Shown here piece after piece: positions 47,235 to 58,925 of a stretch of DNA of 60,000 nucleotides. This stretch comes from Polytrichum commune (taxonomy: Eukaryota > Streptophyta > Polytrichopsida > Polytrichales > Polytrichaceae): the NCBI GenBank assembly GCA_950295325.1, contig OX485804.1, forward strand, positions 8,000,001 through 8,060,000. The letters are read 5' to 3'. Numbering within the stretch: the first letter of the stretch is position 1; every line of letters starts with the position of its first letter. The notes beneath the pieces were generated by a model, which did no database searches, was not told where the DNA came from, and was given only the letters and a program-made list of their open reading frames with translations. A program made the position numbers and the translations under genes.

Positions 47235-48440
47235 GGCATACATATCTCAAATAAGACATATTCTGGTGCTTTAGGATCCCCTTTCAATGGTGAACATGAA
47301 ACACATAAACCTTGTTAATCTAATGCCTAATAGTAGACACACTCAATGCTTTAAATGATGATTTTGATACCCTCTACCTTATATGTCTTAGATCGTGGAG
47401 TTTTGTCTCGAGGTGGTCTCCCATACTTCTAAGATATAATTTAAATCTCAAATCCAATTTTTTAAAATTTTCAAAATCCAATGTCTACATAATCAAGTTT
47501 ATGCTTGAACTTGAAATCAATCCCTACAAAGGCGAAGGGAATTATCACATACAAGAGCACCTCTCATCATCGAAGTAAGAAGCCCTCATAAAGCATATAG
47601 TATGGAGTTTCATTTTAAAAGTTCATTTGACATTGGAATTAGCTTCGAATACCTCAAAGTAGTCTAGTCATGCACATTTGAGATGAAATCACCCACAAAC
47701 TCATAGGGGTATGCTTTTTTATCAAGGTTGAACTTCAAAATCTAGGTGGAGTTATACTCCCAACACTATGCACAAGAACTACTATTCACCCAAATGAATA
47801 TTTGCATGAAACTTTGTTCATCCCCATATTATTCTTTCAAGTGGATATTAATAGAAGCATCATCATTGATAATGCCAACACTATTCAGAGTATCCTTACT
47901 ATTTCAAACCAACACTATTCATTATTCGTATCGGCATCAATTTCTTCTCATTTTCTATATTTCTTTTCATGAAGACCAGATAGTGGAAGCATGTGTCAAA
48001 TGTTAAATATAGAATGAACACAAAACCATGTAATTGAATAATATTATGCAATCCCTTAGAGTCAATAGACCATTTTTCTCGCCAACCTCAACTTGTAAGT
48101 AGACTCATAACCTAGAATATGTTAGACTGTCATCAATGGCAACACATAGTAATTTGTATTTATTATAGTTTGTAACCATGCTGACAAGTGTAGCACTTTG
48201 TAGTGCCCATTCATCAGTCCCAAGGAGAACAGCCACCACTGAATACCTCGCACCGCATAAACCAAGAATACACTACGCCATACATCTCCTTTAGTGTGGT
48301 CCACACTAATTATCATCATCCTCACATCAATGATCTTGGAATCAATGGGTGGTCACTATAGAAGGTGGCATGGGATCATAGTTGCAATGAAATGCGTCGC
48401 AAAATGGACAAAAACATTTGTTTCACATGGTGTTTTGAAA
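47235..48440. other. No gene seen
   Basis: AT-rich flank of the MULE. The frames at 47,746-48,006 (plus) and 48,122-48,325 (minus) have no recognisable content. Confidence 0.5.
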
Positions 48441-48447
48441 CATGAAT

Positions 48448-48470
48448 CTAGGTTTAGGGTTTAGGGTTTG
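48448..48470 (+). repeat. Short interstitial telomere-like run
   Basis: ggtttagggtttagggtttg, about two and a half TTTAGGG units. Compatible with a plant genome, too short to mean more. Confidence 0.8.
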
Positions 48471-48499
48471 TAATGGTTGTGCATGTGAAGAATTAAATA

Positions 48500-48975
48500 A
48501 ACGACCTTCACCTTGGTACAAACCAAAAAACGCAACAAGTTGCCCTTCTCTCAAATGAAAAAGTTAGTTTTCATTCAAACAAACTTGAGGATGTTGGAGA
48601 GCACGGGAGGTGATGATGCCATTCAAGAATTAAATCTCAATGAAATTGACACTACCAAGGTTCCTTCTTTGCCTTCTCAGTTGGAGATTAAAGATCAATA
48701 TTCTTTCTTATTCCGAGAAAAAACTTAGCCATCTCAATGTGTGCCATGAAAACAAGAATCGTAGAGTTTGAATGAAGTTTTGACTATGCCAACTTCAACA
48801 TATGAATCTCAATTTCAAAAACCCTCTACTTCAAGCCAAAGTTGTTTTGAAACACACAATTTGGAAAGCAACACTTATTTTAGAAATTACATTGATGATG
48901 ACCATTTTAATAGTTTAGATGATTTAATTGCTTCTAGTGTGCAAGAATTTTACAGTTATGAAGACCCTCGTGCTT
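48500..48975 (+). pseudogene. hAT transposase C-terminal remnant
   Basis: The frame 48,513-48,728 reads QTKKRNKLPFSQMKKLVFIQ then TNLRMLESTGG. This matches the conserved end of the plant ZNF862-like hAT dimerisation region (a KRN.L..M..LV.I..NLR pattern). The following acidic tail LNLNEIDTTKVPSLP and a second frame (48,768-49,010) may be the decayed end. It is the same family as the pseudogene at 15-16 kb but 33 kb away and without the N-terminal half. Confidence 0.6.
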
Positions 48976-49249
48976 ATTCTCACAAAAACCCACACTTTGG
49001 CCCTTGTTAGGGCTTTGTACAAGTGATGGATTATAATCCTAGAGGTTACAATATACTCTAGCTTTTTGTCATGAAATTTGTGTGTTTCGAAATCTTAAGA
49101 AACGTTTCAAATCATTTTTTAAATGAGTTTCATTCTTTTCAAAATGCGCATCGCAACTATTCATGGGACACTTGTTGCTACATGGCAAGTTATGAAGGTC
49201 ATTTCAATCAACTTGCTACACTATATAAGATATGTATGTTACACGTCTA

Positions 49250-49785
49250 TGGTATTCGGTCTCACATGTGTAATACTATCACTTACCCTATTTTGAGGCA
49301 TATGCTAAGTTACATAGAGGATCAACAACTTCATCATTAATGTCACCTCATGATACATGTCACAAGTGTGCTTACTAATATTTTGGCATGAGTATATTCA
49401 ATGTTGTTAAGAAGCGTATGCCTTTGTTACACATTGATCCACATGTCAACTAGAATACACCCAATCGACACTTGGCATTGGTATGCTCAAAAATATCTTC
49501 CTTTTGCATACTGGAACGTAAACACATGACACTTGCCATATGCTTGGGAACATCTTCCCCATGCATAGTAATATGCAAAACTATCATCCCAAGTATCCCA
49601 ACACATGCTACACTAAATGTCATAATGAAAATATAATTTCACTTTAAAAACTAGATTTATATGTTGACAAATAATATCATATTGGTAGTTAGCATGCATG
49701 ACACTTTGAGACCTTTGGGTATCTAGTTTAGGCCCTTTGCAAATAGTGTATGTGACACTAAATACCATAAACGGTGTTATAGAGT
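49250..49785 (-). mobile_element. MITE family 3, copy 1
   Basis: About 535 bases related, in inverse orientation, to 56,322-56,873. The shared end contains ctagtttaggccctttgcaa followed by atagtgtatgtgacacta. Body phrases on acacttggcattggtatgctca recur in the partner. Non-coding. Confidence 0.7.
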
Positions 49786-49989
49786 TAAGGGGTTAGGAGG
49801 GACTGGACTAGCAGTTGAGATGGATCCATGTTTATTTTGCTATTGTTGGTCCTTCGGGTTGTACTAAATTAACCACAACCAATAACCAATATTTTCTTGC
49901 CCTTCATCTAATCCTAGGTTTCATAAAAGAAAAATAAACACATAACACATGGACTAAAGTCCCTCTTATTTTGCCTAACATCTCCGTTT

Positions 49990-50360
49990 TAATGGGATGT
50001 ACACTCTAACCTCCCTAATATCATGCATGTGGCAACCAAAATGTACGTGATATCAAGGAGGAATTTAGTGCTAACATGGATGCATGATAATAGAGGATTA
50101 GTGAAGCATGTGATAGTATGGAATAACATAAAGTTAACATCGTAATAATGATAATTATTACAATGATGACAACTTGATGAGTGCGAGTGTGTGACTTGAA
50201 TTCTTTGGTGAATTACATTAATGTGAAAACCCATGATATATGGGAGGGACATGTGACAACATGGAGGGAGATTAAAATTGAGCACATTTATTCCCCGTGG
50301 TTTTGGGATGTAAGAGAAGGAGTGACATCGAGGAGGGTGATATCACACACGCTAGGGTGT
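49990..50360 (+). mobile_element. MITE family 2, copy 2
   Basis: Starts tgtacactctaacctcccta and ends ..ctagggtgtaca, giving inverted ends TGTACAC(T/C)CTA. Subterminal gtgatatca and taatatcatg words are themselves inverted. It corresponds to 26,868-27,355 and partly to 51,372-51,545. Confidence 0.72.
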
Positions 50361-50399
50361 ACAAGAAAGAAGGTACATCCACAAACATAAATATTAAAA

Positions 50400-51370
50400 T
50401 ACTTCATGACTTGTATATAAACTTAAGGTTCATTGCAAGTAATGAATCTTTGGTATGCATGTAAACTCATCCTACTTGGATGACATAGCTCTTGTAAAGA
50501 CGTGGATTCTATATGTTTGTAAAAGAAGGACCCAAAAAAAAAAACCGCATAACATTACTCAATTGATGAGGTGTGTTCACTTAAGGTAATGGGCTTGGGT
50601 GAGGCCCACCACTTGTCTTGGTGTCTTTGGCAGGTTACGTAGTGCATCATGGGCCAACTTGTTTTTTTGCTAGAACCCCCAACAATAGTCATGTTGGTTG
50701 AATAACTGGGCTCCTAACAACTAGACACCTAGTGATTAACTATGCCTAAACAAATACGCATTGGAACAATCTATGCGTCATATAAATCGTGGGCTCCAAG
50801 CCCTGGTTGGGAGGGAGTGGTCCCTTATGAGTGGGAGGGTAGCAAGGTTGGCTCTCATTGGCCTTTTGTCCCACTCCTGGACTTTAATATATCAACTTCA
50901 TTTCAACGAAGGAAGTGCAACCAGGCCCATATAAATTAAGTGTACACCCTAGCACCTAAAAGCAACCTAGTTGTAACACTCCCCTAAGCTAGGCAATGAC
51001 CAGGGACCTACTAATCATGGCTGAGCATGTATTGATTTATTTTTCGTACGAAAAACAAGTTGTAGCCGGGCCCGGCCCCAGCCCAAATTCAATATGAATT
51101 GATGGAGATGCCGGCATCTGACTTGATTGTGCCCGAATCTTTGGTACAAGTTTGAAGGTCCCATGGAACATCTCAGGCCTTATGAGAAACAACTTTGATT
51201 GCTCTAATATTGCATTGAAAATGCCTCCATTAACATATACATAAATTGGCATCCACCAATAGTGAGTTCATGTCATCACATTATTCAATATCGTGCTTCA
51301 TTAGTTCTCAATACATTACGCACTCGGGCACAAAGCTCAACCTCTTCTAGGCTTAATTTAACTATAAATT
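50400..51370. other. No gene seen
   Basis: Short frames only; an A-rich tract at 50,530. No recognisable content. Confidence 0.5.
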
Positions 51371-51371
51371 T

Positions 51372-51545
51372 AACATAAGGTGGTACACTCAAACCTCCCT
51401 AATATCATGCTATGTGGCAACCAAAGTGTATTGATATTAAGGAGGTATGTAGTGTTAACATGGATGCGTGACAATAGAGAGTTTGTCTAGCGTATGACAT
51501 TATGGAATAACACGAAGTGCAACATGGTAATGTTGAAATTGATGA
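51372..51545 (+). mobile_element. MITE family 2, partial copy 3
   Basis: Begins ggtacactcaaacctcccta and continues with atcatgctatgtggcaacca, matching the first half of the copy at 49,990. The second half is absent. Confidence 0.75.
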
Positions 51546-54500
51546 TTTCATACATGGGACATGGATAATCTCCCAAAGTTACACACATATGCAAAGCTCA
51601 AACTTTCTAATATATGTTTGTTCATAGTTTCTTAACAACATGTACAAAATAATGAGAATAAGTACAAGTACGAAAACTACTTCTACATATCTAACATGTA
51701 AATGGTCATTGTCAACCATGTGACATAAAACTCTTAGGACCATTTCACATGAGGTCCCAAGTCCTAAGTCCCAAGTATGACATGGATGCTTACATGGCAA
51801 CACTTTTTGGAGGTGAGAGTCAAGACTACATCCTCAATTATGGGGTGGGACTAACTAAAAATATTGTGGACATGTTTTTATGCTAGTTAGTTAGTTAGTT
51901 AGTTAGCTAGCTAGTTGTTTTTTCCATAGGTGTGAACTTTGAGACTATATTTCAAAAATACAAACTTTACTTTGATTAGGGTATGACTACATGTCTATTG
52001 GATAATATCCCTTCTGAGCATAATTTTGCTAGCGAGGACTAGTTCATGATAACACCTAGACTTCCCCACAATGAAGACAAAGGCCATGGCATTGCCAACC
52101 TAGGGAGTAGAAGCATTAAGAGGGCATGTAAAGTTGTAGTTAATGAAGAACCTCCACATGTGGAAGAACATGAAGAGGACTACATGAGATGTTGAAGCAA
52201 CAACAACGAGGGGCAAAGGAGTGCATGCACTCAGGTTGACACTTAGATTGAGCAAAATGTCTCAAGGCCATATGTCCCCCGCATTTGTGTTCATAGAAAA
52301 TGGCAATAGGTGCAATGACGAACAATATGAATCCTCATAAGAGGAGGTGGAGATTGGGCAACCCTCTAGGGAATATATATATATATAATGATAATGGAAA
52401 CAAGAAAGAGGGTGGATTATCATAGAAGGACTTAGATGTCTTGGTTGCATAAGCGAAGCACCATACTTTAGGAGGTAACAACTTTCATGTAGGAAGGAGC
52501 AGAGATAAGAATAAGGTTGATATGCAATACAATCCCCCCCCCCCTTCCCCCGCCCCTCAGGGTAAAGAAAAAGAAAAAGAAAAAAGTAAGGAAAAAGATA
52601 GAAAGAAATTTCCGGTGGAGTGTGGAATTACAAACACCAACGAACCTATAGGTGATTTTTAATCTTAAATAGGGCATGATGCATTTTTGTATATTTTGTG
52701 GTATTTGAAATGGAGTGGCCAAGATAATAGGATGAAGAATGTGTTTGTAAGCAAATTAGAAGCAAATTTTGGGGGTGGGTGGAATGACTCATCCGTCATG
52801 AAAGCCATATCCAAACCAATGGCCTATAAGTGCTTGTGAACCAGGTCTTTGATTGGATCCAAGGGAGGGAAGGCTACCAAACATGTGGCACGTTGTTTGG
52901 TTTGGCTTCATGGGAAGCTTTGTTTGCGCAAGAGCTATCGACACATGAAGGCAGTCGAAATGCGGGTGGGGAAGAAGGCCTTTCACCGCCTAGGCACGTG
53001 TGGTGTGAAAGGCACATACTTAAAGTTTGTGAAATCTCAAACCCCCTACAATTGATTCAATTGGGTCATGTGTTGGTTGAGATTGGGCATTGCGTACCCA
53101 TGAAGTCCAAGGTGGTTTGGCTTGATCTTGCTAAGGGCCACTTCACACACGAGCCAAGAGCCGTGACAATAAAATTGTGTGAAGTCATATATGACCAGGC
53201 CCTCAACCGAATGCTACTTCAATGGATTTCTATTCATGCGGGGTCCCCACGCACAATAAATCATAATAAATCAATAGTTGTGAGATTTCGGATTGCCAAG
53301 GTTTCCCAGTTTTGTGTTAGGCCTAACTACCCCCAAGAGGCGGTTTTTGAAAATAGTCCAAGTGACCATGAGAAATGATCCATTTGTTGCCATGTAGGAA
53401 TCCATGTAGACTCTACATCCATCTTGCATTCACATACTCCGTTGGTCCCTCAAGCGTAGTGTGAAGCGAACTTGGACCGGCTCCGCCTTTTCCACCAATG
53501 AGAGTGCAGTGCTTGAAATGCAATGGTCACAGGCCCTCAGTCTCGTGTGTGCAATGGCCCTAACCATGTAGATGGTGTTTCCTAAATCGGTTGTATTTCC
53601 AAGTGGATAAGTTTGGAACATGAATAACATCACGATTGGATCTCATCTGGTCACATTGGGATTGAAGTTGCAATAACGCAAGCACCGTGACCAGGAAACC
53701 CTCATGGCCAGTGACTGGGAAGAAAGAAATTCGAGCTAACTTGGTCGCCTTCCTTCCTTACTCATTCTCAACAAGTTATTTATTGAAATGCTTCAGTTGG
53801 TCGCTGTATGATTACTCAAGTAGCATGTTTTCTAGAATACTGCACGAGAGTTGATATCCAAGAATTTTGATTTCAAATTCGTGATTCGGGAAAATGAATC
53901 AGTTAACAACATCTGTATCGAGTAGCCGGTTCTCCCCCATTCATCGCTCATGGCACTGCCTTGGTCGATGTACGTAGGCCACATTTTGTGGTGTTCTATA
54001 ATGTACATCATAACTCGTAATGCTGGTTTGCAAATTTGTGGAGTTGTATGTCACAGATGGAGATCAACTGCATCAGAGGTAGCGTCATGACAAGTGTGAC
54101 TTAACAATGCAATGGAGGAAATGCTTAGTGGCATCCGCATGTTGTCCAATACTGGTGCACATAAAATGGTTCGAATGCAAGAGTTCAGATATCATACTTA
54201 ATTATATGTAGCCTTTTGAATGTGTACGAAGCGCACGTTATTCAAGTGAACTCTAGTTGTTGTGGCTGTGATCGCGGTGAAGCGTCCCTCTTTCACACCA
54301 ACAGTAGCAGTTGGCATCTCATCTCATCTCTCTGTCTCTCTCACTCTCTCACACACACACAACTTTAGTATATGACAACAGTAGTTGAGTGGTGTAGATT
54401 AATTGTTGGTGGTCTGCATCAAGATTGGTAGAATGCTATTGTGACAACATATGCCTGCCTGCCTGCCTCACCAAAAAGTCCATACTGTTTATCATGAAGT

Positions 54501-54920
54501 GACACTAATGTGTTTTACAGTGGCTTGTCATTGGATTGAGCCCCAGATGGCACATTGATTCTTCTGTGGAGGCTCGTGTTCTTCAATCATAGAGTGCACT
54601 TAGTGCTTGTGGTGGTTGCAGTGTTGTGACTAATACCTTGCAATGGCGATGGAGAGTTGCAGAGTGCACAAGGGGGATTTACAACATTCCCTCTTGGCAC
54701 AATTCTCTCTTGTGTGTGGGAAAAACGTAAGAAATTCCTTCAAGAGGAGGGATTTATGTCAAAGTGGGAATGTTCATAGTGGGAAAACCATCCTGCCCAT
54801 GCGGGAATTTCCCAAATGCTCCTTGTGGTTCGATCAATTCCCGAGGCAAATGAGATGGCGCAGGCGCAAATGCGAAGTTGGGAGTGGCCATGACTAAGAT
54901 CCATTGCTGCGGAAAGCACT
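51546..54920. other. No gene supported
   Basis: This holds (TTAG)n near 51,887-51,915, a (TA)n run near 52,374, a C10 tract at 52,538-52,547 and GAAAAA-rich sequence. The longest frame (52,830-53,378, 182 codons, plus) has no motif I recognise and overlaps a competing frame, so I do not call it a gene. Confidence 0.45.
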
Positions 54921-54929
54921 GGAATAGTA

Positions 54930-54931
<2 letters not shown>

Positions 54932-54972
<41 letters not shown>
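54932..54972. repeat. (GA)n microsatellite
   Basis: About 40 bases of uninterrupted gagaga. It creates the Ser-Leu frame seen on the minus strand. Confidence 0.95.
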
Positions 54973-54974
<2 letters not shown>

Positions 54975-56320
54975 AACGAGCTTGAAGGTGCTAGTCCTCT
55001 GTAGTCTCACCTCGATTTTACAACGCATTTCCTATCGACCAAACTTTCTAGTGTGAATCTACCCCCGTATATATGACTACGACGTTTGTAATATGACATT
55101 TTTAGGCTCAATTTGACATATAATAGAGGTAATTATTGTGCATAAGCGGTGGGTCCCACAGAGATGGTTTGCCTCGGGTCTGGGGAGTTATTCCAAGTAC
55201 AAAATGAATTTGAGAAAGGATATGAATCATGATTCCGCGGTGGGTTAGCTTGACTTAAGTCAAGTTATTTGTTGTAAACCTTGGTTCCAAAACCCATGTT
55301 GCACTTTTGAATCTTTGGGTTTGGTGAAGGTTGAAGCACAACTAAAGAAGATTCAAATAAGTTGAAGTAGTTGTTACCAAAAAGAAAGTTGAGTTTTGAT
55401 TGACGGTTGGGTGGAGGCGGCTTACTCACATCAATTGGTAGGTGAGAGTCAATGAAGGTGTTTGAAGGGTGGAGGTTTTGTTCATCAGGTTGCTTGCTGG
55501 CAGGGTTAGGGAAATTCATTCATGTGTATTGGTGGGGACGGTTTCAAGTTAGAGTTCTCGTGGTGAGGTGGTGTTCATGGTGTTTGGAAAAAAATGAGTT
55601 GGGTTAGGGGTTTTGGGTATAAGGACTCCTCTCCTCATAGACTTCATATTAGGTTTAAATTCGAAATTGGGATAGGGGAGTGATAATTGTTGATGGTTTA
55701 GATGATTGAACACTAATCTCTTGAATCTCGCGATTGATTGATGGATTGGAACTATAGAGATCGATCCCGCAACCTAGGTATAATCTTGAATGGTGTGACG
55801 GAAGGGATGTGTTGATGGCATGTTTGAGTTGGCATGGGGTAGAGGAGTCCCTTTGGATTTAGATTTGAACGAAGAGCCAATGGAGGTACATGATGTGGAT
55901 GACTAGCCAAGACCAATAGTCAAGCTTCCTCAAGCCCATGAGTATGCCCAATTACTATCAAATTTTGCAGTGGAGCATTCTCCAAAGTTTTCTTGGATAA
56001 CCTCGATAATACGACATTTGAGGCCAAATCGTCATATTATTGACAATACAACATTTGAATGAGATGCAAAAATCGTAAGAGCTCAAAGTGAAGACTATCT
56101 TTCTCTTTAATCAATCACATAGACCTAAGTTTCAAAATCAAACATAATTGAACCATCAACCATACTAGAACCTAGAATAGTGTCTATATTATGGGCACAC
56201 AATCAAATCTCATTGTAATGCATATTGTTTTAGTCTTTGTTTGGGCTTCGTTCTTAACTACAAACCTTGCCATCTACCACTCAAAGATGGGTGTTCAATT
56301 AAGAAGAGCCTATGGTCACT
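54973..56320. other. No gene seen
   Basis: GT-rich, AT-rich alternation. The minus-strand frame at 55,265-55,519 shows nothing recognisable. Confidence 0.45.
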
Positions 56321-56321
56321 T

Positions 56322-56873
56322 AACACTACACCGTTTAAGGTGTTTAGTGTCACATACACTATTTGCAAAGGGCCTAAACTAGATGCCTAGAGGTCTCAAA
56401 GTGTCATGTCAGCTAATTGCCAATATGATACTATTTGTCAACATAGGTCATTTTTTTATTTTCAAAGACATTTTATTTACATCATGGGAAATAGTGTAGC
56501 ACAATGGGATGCTTAAGATGATAGTTTTGCGAGTGCATATGCAAAGGGAGGATATTATTGAGCATACTAATGGCAAGTGTCTTGTGTTTATATTTGAATA
56601 TGCCAAAGGAAGAAATTCTTGAGCATACTAATGCCAAGTGTCACTTGTGTACACTTAATGTCAACTTGTAGACCATTGTGTAACATAAGCATACACCTCA
56701 TCACACCATTGAGCATACTCCTATCAAGATTCAGTAAGCGTACTTGAACACCAAGTGTCATGAGGTGATGCTAATAGTGAAGTTGTTGGTCATTAGTGTG
56801 ACCTTGCATATACTTCAAAATAGGATAAGGGACACTATTACACATGTGACACTAAATATCATAAATGGCATAC
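56322..56873 (+). mobile_element. MITE family 3, copy 2
   Basis: About 550 bases with inverted ends on the theme tttagtgtcacat (start caccgtttaaggtgtttagt; the end's complement is gccatttatgatatttagtg). Two internal gagcatactaat(g)gcaagtgtc phrases. Partner of 49,250-49,785. Confidence 0.75.
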
Positions 56874-56879
56874 TGACTT

Positions 56880-57985
56880 AGAAAGTTGGTCCCGAACAAC
56901 ATAGTTTCAATCGATTGCTTTGTTGAATCAGCATGCCCAATCTACACCTCTCATAGATTGGTTGTGCCCTATAAACTCTTGCCTAAAACGAACATGTTGA
57001 AACAAGAGAATCTAGGATATTTTGGACACACCTATAATCAACTTTGTAAGAATCCATAGTTTATTCATACTGTATCCAAAACCTACGAGCTACGATGCAT
57101 TGAATTCCTCTTTCAAATACCAATAAATCCCAAGAAAAGACAGTTCGATCTAACAATAGCGAACGTGCTCAAACACTCAAAAGGACAAGTTTCCGTATAA
57201 ATGTAAGGCCCACATTGCTTAGCTTACTTTGGTGCAAACAAGTGACAATGACAACGCTTTGGGATCCCCAACGAAGCCTTTATTGTTGCACCATTCCCCA
57301 AAACCGTACCATGGTCACATGGGGGAAAGCGGCCCCCCGTAGAGCCTTTTTCCACATGCCATCACGAAGGGAACTTCGTAGAAGCTCGACCCCAATGTGG
57401 ACACCATCCATGCACCTAACCTAACTTAACCCAACATATCATATTATAAGAGAACATATCATATCATAACATAACATAACATATTATAACATATCTCTCG
57501 GGCACTCATCATGATAGCCATCACCATAAGGGCATCCTCACCCATGCCTCATCGTGCACTCATCATCATCATCATCATGGTGGATGAGTCAGCCTGGTAT
57601 TGTATTGAAGTTGCTTTGGCAGGCAGCGCGCTCGTCTCTTGTTGACACTCGGCACAATTCACAATCATTCATCATCACCCCTGCTACCTCACCTACCTTA
57701 AATCTCTGCCTGCTTCACTTTCTGCAATACGGCAGGCAGCTTCGAGTAAGAGCATCCCCAGTAGCATACCCTAACGCCAAATTGACTGTATAATATTTTC
57801 CAGCGTTGTGGAGCCCGCCGACCTGGGCACCATCGTATTAAGTTTCCTCTCATATTGATTGCTTGTGGGACTATGCACTCGAGTCGGGATCAGAGTGGCT
57901 TCTTCTGACATGTGATAAGGTAGTAGATGCCTCTGAGATGCGGCCGGGAACTCACACGATTCAAGGTTCTTATTACTTATTAGGT
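56880..57985. other. No gene supported
   Basis: Contains ataacataac runs (57,440-57,490) and a (CAT)n stretch near 57,560. Frames here are short. Confidence 0.45.
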
Positions 57986-58004
57986 TTTTGATCACGTATC
58001 TGCG

Positions 58005-58925
58005 TCATCTTGTCAGGCCACGTGGATCCAAGGTCCACCCCATTCCGAGTTTGACAGGTTAACGTGAATACGAGGTTGACGTTGATAATACGATTCACGG
58101 TTCTTACTTACTAGGTTTTTGATCATGTATCTGCGTCACTTTGTCAGGTCACATGGATTCGAGGGCTGCCCGGTTCCGAGTCTGTGAGGTTAAGGTGAGT
58201 AATTACGAGGTCGACGTTGATAATGCGATTTGAGTTTCTTATTCTGATTAGGTTTTTTTAATCACGTATCTGCATCATCTTGTCAGGTCATGTGGATTCA
58301 AGGTCCGCCCAGTCCCTACTTTGCAAGTTTAAGGTAATTACGAGGTCATCGTTGAGAAGGTGCAATTCGAGTTTCTTATTTATTAGGTTCTTTATAGTGT
58401 ATCAGCATCATTTTGTCAGGCTACGTGGATTCGAGATCTGCTGGCCAGTTCCAAGGTCGGTGTTGATAGGCAACGCGACCTATGTTTCTTAAATATTTGA
58501 TTAGGGTTTTGATACCATCGCAGCACTCATGGCTGTGTCAAAGTTGTCTTGTCAGGCCATGTGGATTTGCGGTCTGCCCTTTTTGTAGTTTGCAAGGTTA
58601 AGGTAATTTTCAAGGTTGAAGGCGGGAATGCGAATTGAGTTGCTTATTAATTCAGGGTTTTAACCATTGTTGATGCAGCACTCAAGTCATTGCATCATCT
58701 TGTCAGGCTACGTGGATTTGAGGTCAGCCCAGTTCTGAGTTTGCAAGATTTAATAAGGTATGAATTACGAGGTTGACGCAAAAAAAACGCAATTGGAGTT
58801 TCTTTCAGGGATTTGACGGCATTGCAGTATTTTACGTCTCTGCTTTGTCTTGTCAGGCCACGTGGATTTGAGATCTGCACTGTCCAAAGCTCTGCAAGGT
58901 TGAGCTAATTACGAGGCCATTTGCT
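58005..58925. repeat. Tandem array, about 135-150-base unit, seven copies, with G-box-like core
   Basis: Each unit carries ttgtcagg(c/t)(c/t)a(c/t)(g/a)tggatt near 58,011, 58,144, 58,281, 58,416, 58,549, 58,700 and 58,851. Then come a gc(c/t)c(a/g)(g/t)t..gtttgcaaggtt-like stretch and (a)attacgaggt(t/c)gacgttga. Units one and seven contain CCACGTGG; others have CACATGG, CATGTGG or TACGTGG. Confidence 0.9.

Noticed and set aside
48448-48470. Telomere or chromosome end
   Set aside because: Fewer than three TTTAGGG units, inside ordinary sequence on both sides.
52830-53378. 182-codon plus-strand frame
   Set aside because: No recognisable motif, a competing frame overlaps it, and I see no splice or promoter support. 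It could still be a decayed gene.
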